Translations under genes and position numbers: made by a program
Notes under the pieces: generated by a model
The model's input: only the letters and a program-made list of their open reading frames with translations
What the model was told of the DNA's origin: nothing
Databases searched by the model: none
Assembly (NCBI GenBank): GCA_036365455.1
Contig: JAWQUS010000027.1
Span: 19,270,501 to 19,334,500 of the forward strand
Reading direction: 5' to 3'
Source of the DNA: Macrosoma leucophasiata
Taxonomy: Eukaryota > Arthropoda > Insecta > Lepidoptera > Hedylidae
DNA length: 64,000 nucleotides
Shown: positions 27,101 through 42,100 of the stretch, piece after piece
Layout: the number at the start of each line of letters is the position of its first letter
Numbering within the stretch: position 1 is the first letter of the stretch

Positions 27101-30100
27101 TTAAATATCTTCTGTTTAGGCGGGTGTTTAATGCCATCGGTCAGGAAATAAATTATAGTTTTTTTTTTATGTTATGGAAGTAGCAAACAAGCATGCAGTT
27201 CACATTGATGTTAAGTGATCAATGCAGCCTATAGACACCCACACAAAGACCAAGGTCAAAATGCACATGCATTGCCACTCCTGAGGCCTAAGGTGTTATG
27301 CCTCTGTGCCGGAAATTACAGGGCCGTACATTACCACCTGACCGGAACACGATAGTGCTGAACACTACCATTTAGCGGCAAGTATATTAGGTAATGCGGT
27401 GGTGCCTACGCCCGCGAGCTCCGTCACTGGAGCTCTACCACCAGTAAACATTTTGTATTTTGTTAATGACAATTATTTTCAGTGTCATTAGTTTAGTTTA
27501 ATAAACAACCGATGAAACTCGATAAGGCATAGAACAATATCCTCACACATACCGTGTTATTTCGATTATTTGAATAAACAGTAATATACCAATCTGTTAT
27601 GTGTGTTTTTGAGTACCCTTAGAACATGTAGTTGAGGCACGACAGGTGTGTCAAGACCGGGATATCTGGCGCTCCACACTCTCTGCTTACCCCGTTAGGG
27701 ACCTGGTGTGAAGATACACAGATACACAAAGTTAATAAGCTTGTTATCTGCATTTCGTTAGACGGCCTACGATTAAGTTATAACTTATTCGTAGTAGACG
27801 ACAGTAGGTATTTACTTTCCATCAGCGTGAACTTTTATTCTTATTTGCTTCTTCATGATATAAAAAAACCAACCAACCAAAACGCCTACGAATATTTACA
27901 ACGCCTCTGGTGTTGCAATTGTTCATAGGCGACGGTGACTACTTTCCATTAGGTGGCCCGTCTGCTTGTCTGTCAACCTTAGACATAAAAAAGACCAAGT
28001 GCGAGTCGAATGCACGCACGAAGAGTTCCGGACCATAATTCATAAAAAACGTCACCAAACGTTTGTTTCATGGCAGCCCCCGTAAGTATTTTATTCTTTT
28101 CTTAGTATTTTTTGTTATACCTGCAAAATCGCAACTCTTTAGGTATCATGGTTTATGAGATACCGCCTGGTGACCGACGGATAGACAGCGGAGTAATAGG
28201 ATCCCGTTTTCCTTTTTGGATACACAACCCTAAAACAATTCTTAACGGCATGAAAGTTTTTATATTTTATAATAACAAATTACACGCAGACGAAGTGTAC
28301 TATATACAAATTACAAGATGTAGTAACATATAACCAAGATAATAATATCTCTCAGATTCCTTACCACTAACTTTGACGATATCGGATCTCAGTTGAAACT
28401 TATAATTTGATTCATCTACATCTACCAACTCTGCTCAAACTTAATTCAAACATAGTTTATATATTCTAATCCACACGTCGTAATGCTGTGTCATGTTAAT
28501 ACTTTGAACTGTGACTATGAGGATATACTTTGTTTTATTATTATAAAACGCAGTGAAAGGATCAGAGAAATAAATAAAATATCCCCAGAATCCATATCAA
28601 AAAAATATTCCCAGTTAGGTCGCTTTACGAACTTAATTTTTAGGTGATAAGGTCGCGCATAGGCCGATCGTACATACCTCTCTATCGTTCGCTCCGCGCT
28701 CTTCATCGCTGGTCTTCGCGCGCACCATTCGCGCGAACTGGATGCAGCACCGGGGCATCTCCTTTTGCTGCAGCTTCATCTGCCCTGCGGCTGCAGGACG
28801 GCGTTTGGCACCCTCTTGGGGGCTGTGATGGAGGAGGTGGGCACCATGGACTCATGTCACCATGATATTGGCAGCACTCTCATCCTCTTCTCTATTCCCG
28901 ATGGTTGTATCGGACTTCTTCGGAACTAGGCTGCAACAACAAAGGGTGGCGGACGTCCCCACCAAGATGACGACGCCCACAGTTATACGGCGCAACCATT
29001 GCCCTGGCTCTAGCAGGGCTTGTGGCCGCTCCCCAGGTGGGAACCCCCTTCACCCGGGTCTCGAACCCAGGTCGTGTGATTTCAATCCATGTTGATGTCA
29101 GCTATAGTATTCTGTATATTCTGTATATAGTATTATGTGAACTGAACGTTTGTTTGCCACTTTATAGCATAAAATACAGAGAAACAGCATTGGATTATTA
29201 CTTTGAGAAGATAAAAATCATTATCCGATTACAAAATTGAAATTATTACAAAACTGAACAAAATGATTAAAGAACAATTGTATTTATATATGTAATAATA
29301 TTATTCGTGAAGTTATGAATTCTACAACGTTTATAACCTCGTTTACAATTCCCACCCCCTGTTCATGTTAAATTTGTCACTATATCCAAGTTGTCACGGC
29401 GGGTACAACAATAATTGTGACACGGGACATCACGGCTTATATTGTTACGTTCCTGAGTAATGGTTTACATTTAATTTTGTGGTGCGGAATCCTTATTGTC
29501 TAGACGTGGGAATTACAGTTCTTACTAATGTTATCATGAAATTGTTTGAATTTAAAGACAATTTCAAGGGCAAAGGCATAACACAGGCGTAAAATTATGA
29601 GTTTAATTTATACTAGCGGCCCGCCCCGTCTTCGCACTCGCTGCTCCGTCCATATTAGTCATAGCGTGATGATATAGCCTGATAAATGGGATTTCTAACA
29701 CTGAAAAAACTTTTCAAATCGGACCAGTAGTTCCTGAGATAAGCGCGTTCAAACAAACAAACAAGCAAACTCTTCAGCTTTATAATACGAGTATTAGTAT
29801 AGATTATCATCACTCCAGCTGAAAGATGTCCACAGCTGGACAAAGCCTTCCCTTAAGACGTCCACAATATTGATGTGCATCATTGGGGGAGAATGCCATA
29901 ATCGCCACGCTTGGCAGGCGCATTGGCGATCACAGTGGCGGGAGTATTATCGCGGGATGCTGCTACCCATCCTGCGTTGTTACTCGTATATTTACTACAA
30001 ATAGAGGTATTGGAATGGTTTGACCGCCATTATTCGGTTGACTGACTGCACTAGTGGAAGAATTATCTTACAGTCAAAGAATATTTAATTGAAGAGCGCA

Positions 30101-33100
30101 TGGCCCCGCGGCTGGTGTAGAGATCATAAGCAAACTACTCGGTTAAGCGCGACCGGCGCGGTCGGGTAGTGTGAGGGGTGACCGCTAGTGGCAAATTAAA
30201 TGCGCGTATCCGTGCTTCGGAGGGCACGATAGATAGATAGCAGTCGTTTAACCTTGTCGGAGGCCTTATGGGGCGGTTTGAAAACATCCGACAGCGGGTT
30301 GGCCACTAACCCACCCACCTCAACCAATCCGCATTGGAGCAGCGAGGTGGAGTAAGCTCCAGGCTTCCCCCAATAGGGGAGAGACTCGTGCCCATTAGTA
30401 GGACGTTTCAAGGGTTGTGCGCTTCAACATACGCAGACGTGAAACTATATAACTTTATACATATAAAATAAATACTGAATACATCAATACTTCCATCACG
30501 TGGAATTAATTTACAAATGAGCAATCCTTTCAGTATAATCAGGTGTTTGGAACAGTTGATGTGAGCGGTTCCGAATTAATTAATGTACTAACCGTCCGTA
30601 TTAAGGAGCCCCGGGCCCCCGCGGCACGGTCACCGGTCATAAATCTTTGTAGACCTTTGTAGACTTCTACATATTGATAGAGGTTAATACACATTTGTAT
30701 TAACTAGATTTATACAGCGTGAGACAAGAATAAATTAGTCTGAAAGTAATTTGCTAAGATTCAACTTCAAATACTATTTATTATTCTTACTTTGTATATT
30801 TTACTTACTTCAACATTTCGCGAATTCATCGATAGATTTAGGAGATTAGCGCGTTCAATGAAATAATCAGTTAAAAAAGATCTGCAACTATTTTAAATTT
30901 TAGTATAGATAGTGTAGAAACATAAACATATTATTGAGTGTCAATTTGAATTATCGTAATAGCATTCCAATTACTGTATTGAAAGTAGGTTACCATTTTT
31001 GACGTGACAACGTCTTAAATTAGGTTACGGCTCGGAGTCACTCATGAAAAAGTGTAACGCCCGGTAACGTAACGATGAGTCACCGAACGAGAGAGAGGCC
31101 TGCCGGACCGGCGAATGCCTTTCTACCGAGAAAAAGGCGTTGTCACGTAAAATCTTCGCCCGTAAAACCGACTTTACAGGCAACCAGTTTTTTTTTGGTA
31201 GTTATAAAGAGCGTGTAACATTGTTGCCACAAATTGGTGTCGCTTCAACACAAATTCCAGTGATCTTTCAAACCTCGTCATATACCTACTTAAATCAGAG
31301 AATATGTAATAATACTACGCCTAAATTAAAGATGTCAGTAAGGGAATCAATACCATTGTATATTCTCTAAACCTTTACGAACGCACGGAGCCGTAACTCC
31401 GTCTTTATAGTTTTTTGACGACCCGCATAGTCCAGCGGTGTGAGATGACCGTTTGATTCGAAGGGTCGCGGGTTCGATCCCCGCACCGGGACAAATATTT
31501 GTATGGCCTACAGATATTTGGTTCGGGTCTGGGTGTTTGTGTATGTGTTGTATGTGTACAACAGCACACACGACACAGGTTTATACCTACTGTGGGGCTG
31601 TGAGTGTAAGCGTATTTTATTTATTTATTATTTATTTATAGTATTTTCATAACCTGAATTAGCTTGAGTACGTAGTTATTGTCAGTGTACATAGTAGTGC
31701 ATAAACAAATCAGCGACATGTCTTTACAATGGATTTTAGCAACAGACCATTTCTATTCTCTTGTTATTTAGATCTATCTGGTGACTACCTAATTTCTTTT
31801 GCAGACGGCCCTAAGTAAAAATATTTGTTCAAAGTTAACCCTGTTTAATTTATTTAAATTGTTCTGGTGAACATTATTTATTTACTAGGAAATATCGTAA
31901 CGCTTCAATAATTCACGGCGACTTGTTACTAACAAGATCAGTAATTGGATCGCACAGTTTCGATAGACTTTAATTAAAATGTATTAACAAAATGTCACGT
32001 TTTCAATTATGAATAAAAACTAATTGATTTCCACCACATTCAATGTTAATTCAATTAGGCTAAAAACCTTTAATTGTTTCCTACCGCAACTCGTATGTTC
32101 GGAGGTTGCGTTGATGAAAATGTTAATCTATGATTAGCGGATTTTTTTGTAGTATGCAGTTTAAAGATAAGAAAGAGGCTTTGTGTGAATGAGAGTATCG
32201 GCAGAGAATATGTAATAATACTACGTCGGGACGTCGAAGTGTCCATACGTATAGAATGGACTCCATTCTATACGTATGGACACTTCGACGTCCCGCCCGA
32301 TTTCCCCGCATCACCCAACCTCGTCTCCCTCTTATGGGCGACGGTTGGTATTTTCTACGTGCTACGCACACAGGTGCACGTGTGAATACACGTCACTGAT
32401 TGATGTCTGTGTAATAGAGACCAAATTAAGCGTTTGCATGGAATTTTGGCGGAGTGTCCGCGGTGTGGTATCGGTGTAAGAATGAAAAAAGGCATGCTCC
32501 GATGGTTCGGGTATATATTTTTTTTTTAATACGCTTACACTCACAGCTCCACAGTAGGTTTTTTTTTAAACCTGTGTCGTGGGTGCCGTTGTACACATAC
32601 AACACATACACAAACACCCAGACCCGAAACAAATATCTGTAGGCCATACAAATATTTGTCCCGGTGCGGAGATCGAACCCGCGACCCTTCGAATCAAACG
32701 GTCATCACACACCGCTGGACTAATCGGGTCGTCAAATATAGATACAATGTCGAATGAGCGAATGAATAGATACACAATGCTAACGTTTGCATAGACTCAG
32801 AAAGACCAAAACTGACCTACCATGACCAAATAGGTCGAGTACCGTCTTAGGAATCGGTGTGATTTTGTTTTTTTTTGTTTTTTTTGCATAGCAAGTGAGA
32901 AACAAGCATGCAGTTCACATTGATGTTAAGTGATGACTGCAGCCTATAGACACCCACACAAGAACCGAGGTCAAAATGCAGATGCGTTACCACTCCTGAG
33001 GCCTAAGGTGTTATGCCTCTGTGCCGGAAATTACAGGGCCGTACATTACCACCTGACCGGACCACGATAGTGCTGAATACTGCCATTTAGCGGCAAATAT

Positions 33101-36100
33101 ATTAGGTAATGCGGTGGTGCTTACGCCCATGAGCTCCGTCACTGGAGCTCTACCACCAGTAAAATGTTTCATACATTCATGAGAATTATGTATGTAGAAG
33201 AAGTACTGGAAGTGTGTCAGGGCCAGGATATCTCGCGCTCCACTCTCTCTGCCTTCCCCGTAAGGGACTTGCCATGAAGATACATACATACAGTCTAGAA
33301 ATTAAGTACGGTCTCTGTGTATGAAAAGGTGTTCAACAAAGCACGGCAAATAAGGGTGCTAAATTTTAAGAATATTAAATTAGAAGAAACGATACAAAAT
33401 TATTTCTCCATTGATCCCTGATAGTATCACCGTATATAACCAGAAGTCAAAATACAGATGCGTTTCCATCCCTGAAACCTTAGTTATTATGTCTCAGTGA
33501 TAGTTATTACGGGGCCATACATTAAAGTGCCTAACAACACGATTGCGTTGAACACTACCATTTAGCGGCAAGTAGATTAGGTAATATCGAAGCTCTGTCA
33601 CTGGAGCTCTACGACAAGTATGTCTCTCTTAAAGCCGACCTTTCTACTGTATCTTTAATTTCCACTGCACGTATCACACAACAAAAGCGAAACAACAATT
33701 GTTAGTTATGAATACGTCATACTTGCAAATTGTTAAATTCTAGAGCTCACACTAAACCTTTTATCACTGCAATACAATAGCGCATATGTTCTCGGTTTGA
33801 AGTTGTAGTACAGATTGAAGAGTTCTGCTAAATATTTACCCCTTTATTCATAAACGTTCATTAGATACGTTTTAGCTATAGAATGCTTTGTCTTTGTCAG
33901 TTGCATTGTCAAATGTGCAGGATAGAAAAAGACAGGCGACAGGAGACTAAAAGGAGAGTTTAGCAACACTTGAGCCAAAATACGTTTATGAATAAGGGGG
34001 TTATAATAATAATAATAATGGCAACCCATTATACGTCCCACTGCTGGGCACGAGTCTCTCCCCTTTTTTTTGGGGGGGAGGCCTGGAGCTTACTCCACCA
34101 CGCTGCTCCAATGCGGATTGGTGGAGGTGGGTGAGTTAGTGGCCAACCCGCTGTCGGATGTTTTCAAACCGCCCGGGCCTATAGGGCCTCCGACAAGGTT
34201 TAACGAATGCTATCTATCGATAGCAACCGGGACCGACGGCTTAACGTGCCGTCGAAACTCGAGAACGGCTTTACCGATTTGGCTAATTTTGGTGTTGAAT
34301 GATTTTTGGAAGTCCAGGGACGGTTAAAAAGGTAAGAAAATGAAGAAATGAATGAAGAATGAAAAAATTGAAGGGGAATAGTTAAAACCACAATTTCATT
34401 TTCCCATACAAATTGTCCGTATCTATCAATCGTTTGACACAATATTTTATTCTGAGGCAATACGAAGTTTACCGGTTCAGCTAGCACTTAATAAAAATAC
34501 TTTTATTGAATTAGGCTCGTCTCGATAACGATAAAAGTTTATATCACCGGGCAACAGGCGAGCGCAAAGGGTAAAACAAACATACAATTTTTCCACATTG
34601 GTAGTAGGTAAGTGTCTGACATTCAAATAAAAATCAACCGGTTTGGTTTTGAATTGGGACATACCAGGAGAAGGTTACGTGAGATCTTTCATCTCTGTAC
34701 AGAAATTTCGGACATTTACTTTCATTTTAAATATTAAACTAATAAATTCAAGATAATTTTATTGTTATTTAATAATTACAAAAAAACAACTGGTTAAGTG
34801 CGTATCGCGCGTGGCAAGAAGTGTAATGATAAAAATAAATAAATATTTTCTATGGAGTTGTACGAAATTTTCGAGTGAAATACATTTGCTCGACTATTAC
34901 TCGCAAACTTGTAATTCCAACATAAGTGTGATAGTTTTCCTTTTAATTTCATTATAATAATAGGTTGGGGAAAAAGTCTTTTCGCATTATAGTATGTATG
35001 AACTTGTAATAAAATTTTTTTGGCTGTAGTATTTGTATCTGGCTTATTTTGGTATCATTGAAAGTTAAAATTTTAAAGAACATAATTCCAAATTCACATT
35101 AGGCAAATGTGTGATTTTCTTTTTTTTTCGTACTGTCAAGATGAGTGAATCTAATGAAGAAATTCGATACATTTTAAAATTTTACTACAAAAAAAGTAAA
35201 AAAGCAACGCAAGCCGCAAAAAAAATTTGCGATGTTTATGGACCTAGTGCAGTGTCTGTGAGAGTAGCACAAATTTGGTTTAAGCGTTTTCAATCCGGAA
35301 ATTTGATGTCAAAGATGCACCTCGCTCTGTTCGCCCTATTACGGATAAAATGGATGCCATTTCTGAAAAAGTGGAGCAAGATCGACATATCAGTTGTTAC
35401 GACGTAGCTGAAGAACTGAGAATTGACCACAAAACAGTTTTGGCGCACCGAATCATTTTAAGAAGCTGATAACTGGTGATGAAAAGTGGATCACGTACGA
35501 CAAGAACGTGCGAAAAAGGTCGTGGTCAAAGGTCGGTCAGGCTTCACAGACTGTGGCGAAACCCGGGTTAACTCGCAATAAGGTGATGTTGTGTGTGTGG
35601 TGGGATTGGAAGGGCATTATTCATTATGAGCTATTACCACCAGGCAGGACTATCGATTCTGAACTCTACTGCGAATAACTGATGAGATTAAAGCAAGAAG
35701 TTGAGAGAAAGCGGCCGGAATTGATCAACAGAAGGTGTGTGGTGTTTCATCATGATAACGCTAGACCTCACACATCTATAGCCACTCAGTAAAAATTAAG
35801 AGAATTCGGCTGGGAGGTATAGTCCTGACCTTGCATCTTCAGATTTCCACCTGTTTCGGTCTCTTCAGAATTATTTATGCAATGTTAGTTTAACATCACG
35901 AGAGGACTGCCAAATCCACTTGTCGCGGTATTTTGATGAGAAGTCCCAAAATTTTTATAGCTCTGGGATCATGTCCCTACCTACAAGATGGCAAAAAGTT
36001 ATCGAACAAAATGGTACATACATACTTTAGTTAAATTTAAATAAACTATATTAAAAAATGTTTTGGATTATCTTAAAAAATGCGAAGTAACTTTTTCCCC

Positions 36101-39100
36101 AACTATATATCTAGCCGTAACGTTTGAATTTCTAACAACAACCGTTCAGTTGGTATGGGGGGACATTTGACTCTAACGAAAATTTGCACTTTAAAGCTTT
36201 ATAAGTCACGAACAGTTAACTGAATCGAAAAATAATGTTTGCACATTCCTAACAGTTTTGAAAGACCTATCCAACGATACCCCACACTATATGGAAATCT
36301 AAAATTAAAAATTATATCCGCGCGTTAAATGTAGGCGAGATTACCCTAAATATATTTTATTTTCATGTTTTTATTCTACCTCTTTGTCGGCGTGATTATG
36401 ATGTATACTTGTGCCAAATTTCAAGTCTCTAGTACCAATAGTTTTTGCGCTAAACCGCGGAAGGACAGACAGACAGACGGACATGGCGAAACTATAAGTG
36501 TTCCTTGTTTACTACGGAACCCTTAAAACGGTATCAAAGCATAAAACCATTACTCTCCGTTCCACTTACCATCGAAATTCGAGACCAATTAATTTAATCA
36601 AAGATGCGTGTGTATATTTAGGTGGAGAAAAGAAGTCCAGCGTAAACTGGTTGCAAGGGGCAGTCATAAATCTTCACGAGTCAATACAGCCTTCGTTAAC
36701 GAATGCGGTCTTACCGACCTGTTCCCATTCATCTAAATCTATACATCTATACATACAAATAAATAAAATTGTCTGTTTGTAATATAAAAATAACCGCTTT
36801 TTACTAAATGCAAATGTATCTCGTATATACGGTACATTTATACCAAAACAACATTTTTTACAATTTTCGTCTGTCTGTCTATTTGTTCCGACCAATCTCG
36901 GGAACGGCTGGACCGATTTTGATGGCACTTTCACTGGTAGATAGTATGTATCTTCACGCCAGGTCCCTAACGGGGTAGGCAGAGAGCGTAGAGCGCCAGA
37001 TAACCCGGTTCTGACAAACCTCTCGTGCCTCGTCTACATTCATCATTCTCTTCATACATGCACGCCGATTCCTAAGACTTTTGATCCCACCATCAGACAG
37101 AACTCGACCTGTTTGGTCATGGTAGGTCAGTCTTGGTCTTCCTGGGCCTCTGCAACCATCCACATTCGCATTGTATATCTGTTTAGTCATTCGCTCATTC
37201 GACATTCTTTCTATATGCCCGAACCATCGGAGCATGCCTTTTTTCATTTTTACACCGATACTATCATTCACACAAAGCCTCTTTCTTACACCTTCATTAC
37301 GAACGCGATCGGTGAGTGATACACCGCAGATCTTGCGCAATGATCTCATCTCGACCGCGTTCAAGATACTTTCATGCTCTTTCCTGCATACCCAGCTCTC
37401 GCTTCCATATAAAAGCGTTGGTACTGGTAGATAGCATATGTAATAAGGCTAGGTAGGCGCGTAGGCTTCTTTTTTACTAGCTGCGCCCACGACTTCGTCC
37501 GAGTAGGTACTGAACAATCGTAAATTCTCACGGGGACGAAGTCGCGGGCACAGCTAGTATACAAATAAAATAAAATCAACACTCGCCAATAGCTCTGATA
37601 ACTCGATTTATGTTGCTTTTCCTACGGATTTGCTTTTGGCGTGTAATTATTTATGTGTATAGCGAAATATTGCTATTGGCTTTACATGGTTCGAATCAAA
37701 CCATATTTCAGCCTCGCTGGCCGCTTCTGAATTACTTTTTTAATCAATGTTTGATGTTGGCTTTTTAAATTCAGAATTATTATTTCATGAACAGAGCTAA
37801 ACTGTCGGTGTAGTGTTGTGACTCTGTTTACAGCGGAAAACTAATAAAAAAAATATTTAATTATATTTTTTTTATTAGTTTTCCGCTGTAAACAGAGTCA
37901 CAACAAAAAATATATATTTACTCCACAAACTTTCAATCTTACTAACTATTATAGATCTATTAAAACAATAGAAATATTTCGAATAGAAATATAATAGATC
38001 TTACCGTATTCTGACAGATAAACGTGGTAATTATGCATACGTAGAGATTTGTAGGGGAACAACAACGACATACCTGATCCAAATATTTAATCGGTATTGC
38101 ATATTGGTCTTCAAAGCAGATTCTTCAAATTACTAAATAATTCCGTATGGGTTGAAGTCATAGAGCAACACCGGAGGGGAGTAGCCATATGCAGGCTTTC
38201 CCTCTGTCAAAGTACAAGCCCAAATGGGCCTATACCTGTCGCCTAGATTTTTTAATGTGTGCGTGAATTTGTTTCGTATTTTGTTAAAGTCAAGGTGTGT
38301 GTTTGTTAGTAATAGACGATTTTTGTAGTGTGCGAGTGTGTCGCACGTATTTCCCCCGCAAAAAATCACAGACTGTTTCGCATCGGTAATACCTAAACGC
38401 TATGGCTACTCCCCTCCAGTCCGCCGCGGCCGGTGGCCCGTGTTGCTCTATGGTTGAATTAATAGTTCCCAGTCAGTTGAAATGAGGAGAAGACATACAG
38501 ATTCCACTTAGTGCAGCATTACTTAGGTACACCGCTCGGGCAAAGGACCCATAATATTATGTGAAATCTAAATCTACGTAGAATTTCAGAGATTGAGTAA
38601 GTAATAAACTTTTTAGTAATAAACTTCCAACAAACCTACAAGCATTCCTAGTTATAAAATTTTGTAGTTGGACTATGAAAGTATGTGTGTAAGTAGAAGT
38701 AAGTCGACGGAGGACCGACGACCCGGTAAAGGTCGCGGACAGTCGCTGTTAAATGTTCTAAACAGTAAAAAATAGTTAACGAAACACTTTTTACTTTTCA
38801 AATTTCAGAAATAGACATTCACAAGTCAGACGGGTGTCGGTCCGAGTGGGTCGAAGTGAGGGATGGCTACATGCCCAACGCCCCAGTGTTGGGTCGCATA
38901 TGCGGCTCGGGTAAAGGGCCCATGATGCGGTCAACCGGCTCCCGGTTGACTGTTGTGTACCAGCCGGGCGCTAAACCCAAGCCGTTTAAGGGATTTAAGG
39001 CGCATTATGAAGGTAAGATTTAACTTGTGGATGAATGCCACCCACGCTTCGCTCCGCCTGATGTGTAGTGTAAGCATGAGGCTTATTGCCAATTGGTATC

Positions 39101-42100
39101 ATTATTAAGCTCGTTGTGAAAGGTAAACATTTCCATTATGCCAGTGGCATTATTCCAGTGGATTCGTAAATTAATTTTGTGTGCTTTTTACCACAATTTC
39201 AAATATATTTATTTATTTAATCTTCCAAGCACAATAAAAGTACATTAGGCGGAACTAATGCTAGGTAGCATTCTCTACCAGTCAACATTAAGGTTGTGTA
39301 GAAAACTTTATGTGGTAGTGCAAAAAGTATATTGTTTCGTGGCCTGGTTTTGCGACACATTGTAAAGATACTATAAACTCTTTACTTTAGTTAAATTTAA
39401 ATAAACTGTATTAAAAAATGTTTTGAATTATCTTGAAAAATGCGAAGAAACTTTTTCCCCAACCTAATATGAACGTGAAACAAGCATGCACTACATGATC
39501 AGCATTGATGAAATTTGATACTCTAGCCTACAAATTTTTACTCTGATATGGGATATACTCGTATGTCACCCACGATCCGCCACGCCAGATGTGTCGCGTA
39601 AGCTTAAGGTTTCAATTGGAATCATTTTTAATGCCACCACCTGCCGTAAATTGAAAACGTTAATTGACTTTCCCTCAGGCGAGGTCCTAGATTTTGAGGG
39701 AGGGTTTATTGACAAACATGCTTCTAATATTTATTTTTTTATGTTGTGTGTGGAATGTAATTGGCTTACTAGCATGCAGCTCACATCGATGTTAAGTGAT
39801 GACTGCAGCCTATAGACACCCACACAAAGACCAAGGTCAAAATGCAGATGCGTTACCACTCCTGAGGCCTAAGGTATTATGCCTCTGTGTCGGAAATTAC
39901 AGGGTCATACATTACTATATAGTGCTGAACACTACCATTTAGCGGCAAGTATATTAGGTAATGCAGCGGTGCCTACGCCCGCGAGCTCCGTTACTGGAGC
40001 TCTACCACCAGTAAAATATATGATGTTTACAGCTGTTTGTGGAGGAGATATAGAGGTGGAGAGCAGTGGACATTTGGAATCACCGAATTACCCTGACGAT
40101 TATCAGCCCAACAAAATTTGCGTGTGGCGACTTTCAGTTCCTCCGGTAAATGTTGTATTGTCTTATTTATTATATACTTGTTGTATCAGGGTAATACATT
40201 TGCTATTAAAGTGTTGACAAGGTAAACGAAACATAAACAATAATTGTGTTTGTGGGAAGGTACGTCCTTTGTCCCGATATTTTTATTTCCGATAATCACA
40301 AATAATTCTCGAGCTAAAATAAGGGATAAACGTATTTACTTTTACGTGAAAAATACTTTTTTTTTTCATAATAATAATGAAATTAAAGGACATTGAACTT
40401 TAGACTAAAACTTAAACTATTTCAATTTGGCGAGCCATTCTTGTGTTGAATAGAAAGGTATGTACAGACCATTAAATGGATAATAATAAATTGCAATTAC
40501 AGGAGTACCAAGTGGCGCTACGGTTCCACTCGTTCGAGGTAGAGAACCACGACACTTGCAACTACGACAAGGTGAAAGTAAAAGACGGAGATTCTATGGA
40601 CAGTCCGCTCATTGGCATGTTTTGTGGGCACAAGATACCTCCGGATATAAGGTATGAATTCTCACGGATTTTCAGATTTGTTCTTACTATAAACGAGAAT
40701 AACGGCCCGTTGCGTATTATACCTATACCTATTAATATTCATTTTGGGATTATTTTTTTTTCAATAATTTACGTAAAAAGAATACTAGAATTCTATGTTC
40801 TTTGTTATTTTCTTTGCTCTTAATCATCTATGATAACAAAAAATAACTTAAGAATTAGTATAGCCACGGGCAGTAGACACTGCCCATACTATTACTATAT
40901 CAGTTCGTTTGATCAGCTATCGGGAAGCTACAATACATATTTTTATCCAATTTACCGCATTTTCTCAAAACTAAGGTCTTTGGCCGGTAGTACTTAATAT
41001 GGGTATATAATATGTTGCCTATGATGACATACAAAACTGAAACGTGGTCGCTCACTATCGGACTCATAAGTAAGGAGGCCACACAGAAGGTTATGCAGAG
41101 AACTGTGATCGGTGTTCCCTTTAAGATTGACTCAGAAATGAGAACTAAAGTTGTACGAGCTACCACTCACACATTTTTGCAAACTTAGCATTAAGTGACA
41201 TTGTCTTAGGAATAAGAGACAGTTCGAATACAACATTTGCACCGATCGGTATCGTTTTATTGCATTTGACATAATCTGACATACTGACACATTTATAACA
41301 AGTGCGAAGTCACAACTTGAAGTGACCGCACAAATAGTCCGTCGATAGACCGTGAATGTGGCCCAAGATCGTTCGCTTTGCAGGTTACGTGGAGCAATGT
41401 AATATGCCGTGGACCGAAATGAAGTGTTGACATGTTTCCAGGTCAACATCAAACAAGCTTCTAGTGATCTTCGAGTCAGACAGTTCGGTGCAGAAGGCCG
41501 GCTTTTCAGCGGAGTTCATGAAGGAGTTTGACGAGTGCGCTTCCATCGACCACGGCTGCAGCCACTCCTGCGTCAACACGCTTGGAGGGTATGAATGCGC
41601 ATGCGATATTGGCTACGAGTTGCACTCGGATGGGAAAAAATGTGAAAGTAAGTTAATTTCTATTTTTTTTATTTTCTCCTTATAAGTAATTTATTAGATT
41701 ATAATAAATCTTTGACCGTAAATGTTTTCACATAATATTATATATGTATATTTTGTATCTGTATACCTTTTTATGACTTTTGTTTTTTCTTCTTTATTTA
41801 ACATCTTTATTTTTTACTTTCTTTTTTTTTCTTTTTTCTTCTTTTTTTTCTTAATTTATTTTATTTTGTACAAATAAAATTGTTAAATCTCTGGGTTTGC
41901 TCTTATTTATTTTTAAAGTAGTTTAAGTATAGTCGTAGGTATGTCATATAATTATTTAATAATGCAAACAAAACGGCCCTAACAGAAGACCAGCTCCCGT
42001 GAGGCTGTGAGAACACAGCCTCACGGGAGGTTTTAACCTGTATCAAAGGTATCATTGTAAACATATCCCTACCTACGACCGAAACCATAAGCAAGAAACT

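Larger units (their letters stand above)
32167..32862 (+). mobile_element. Family G LINE fragment broken by two insertions
   Basis: Family G pieces at 32167-32200 (AAGAAAGAGGCTTTGTGTGA), 32470-32517 (AAAAAAGGCATGCTCCGATG) and 32740-32862 (ATGTCGAATGAGCGAATGAA) are in order. A palindrome-bearing MITE and a reverse SINE D sit between them. Confidence 0.72.
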
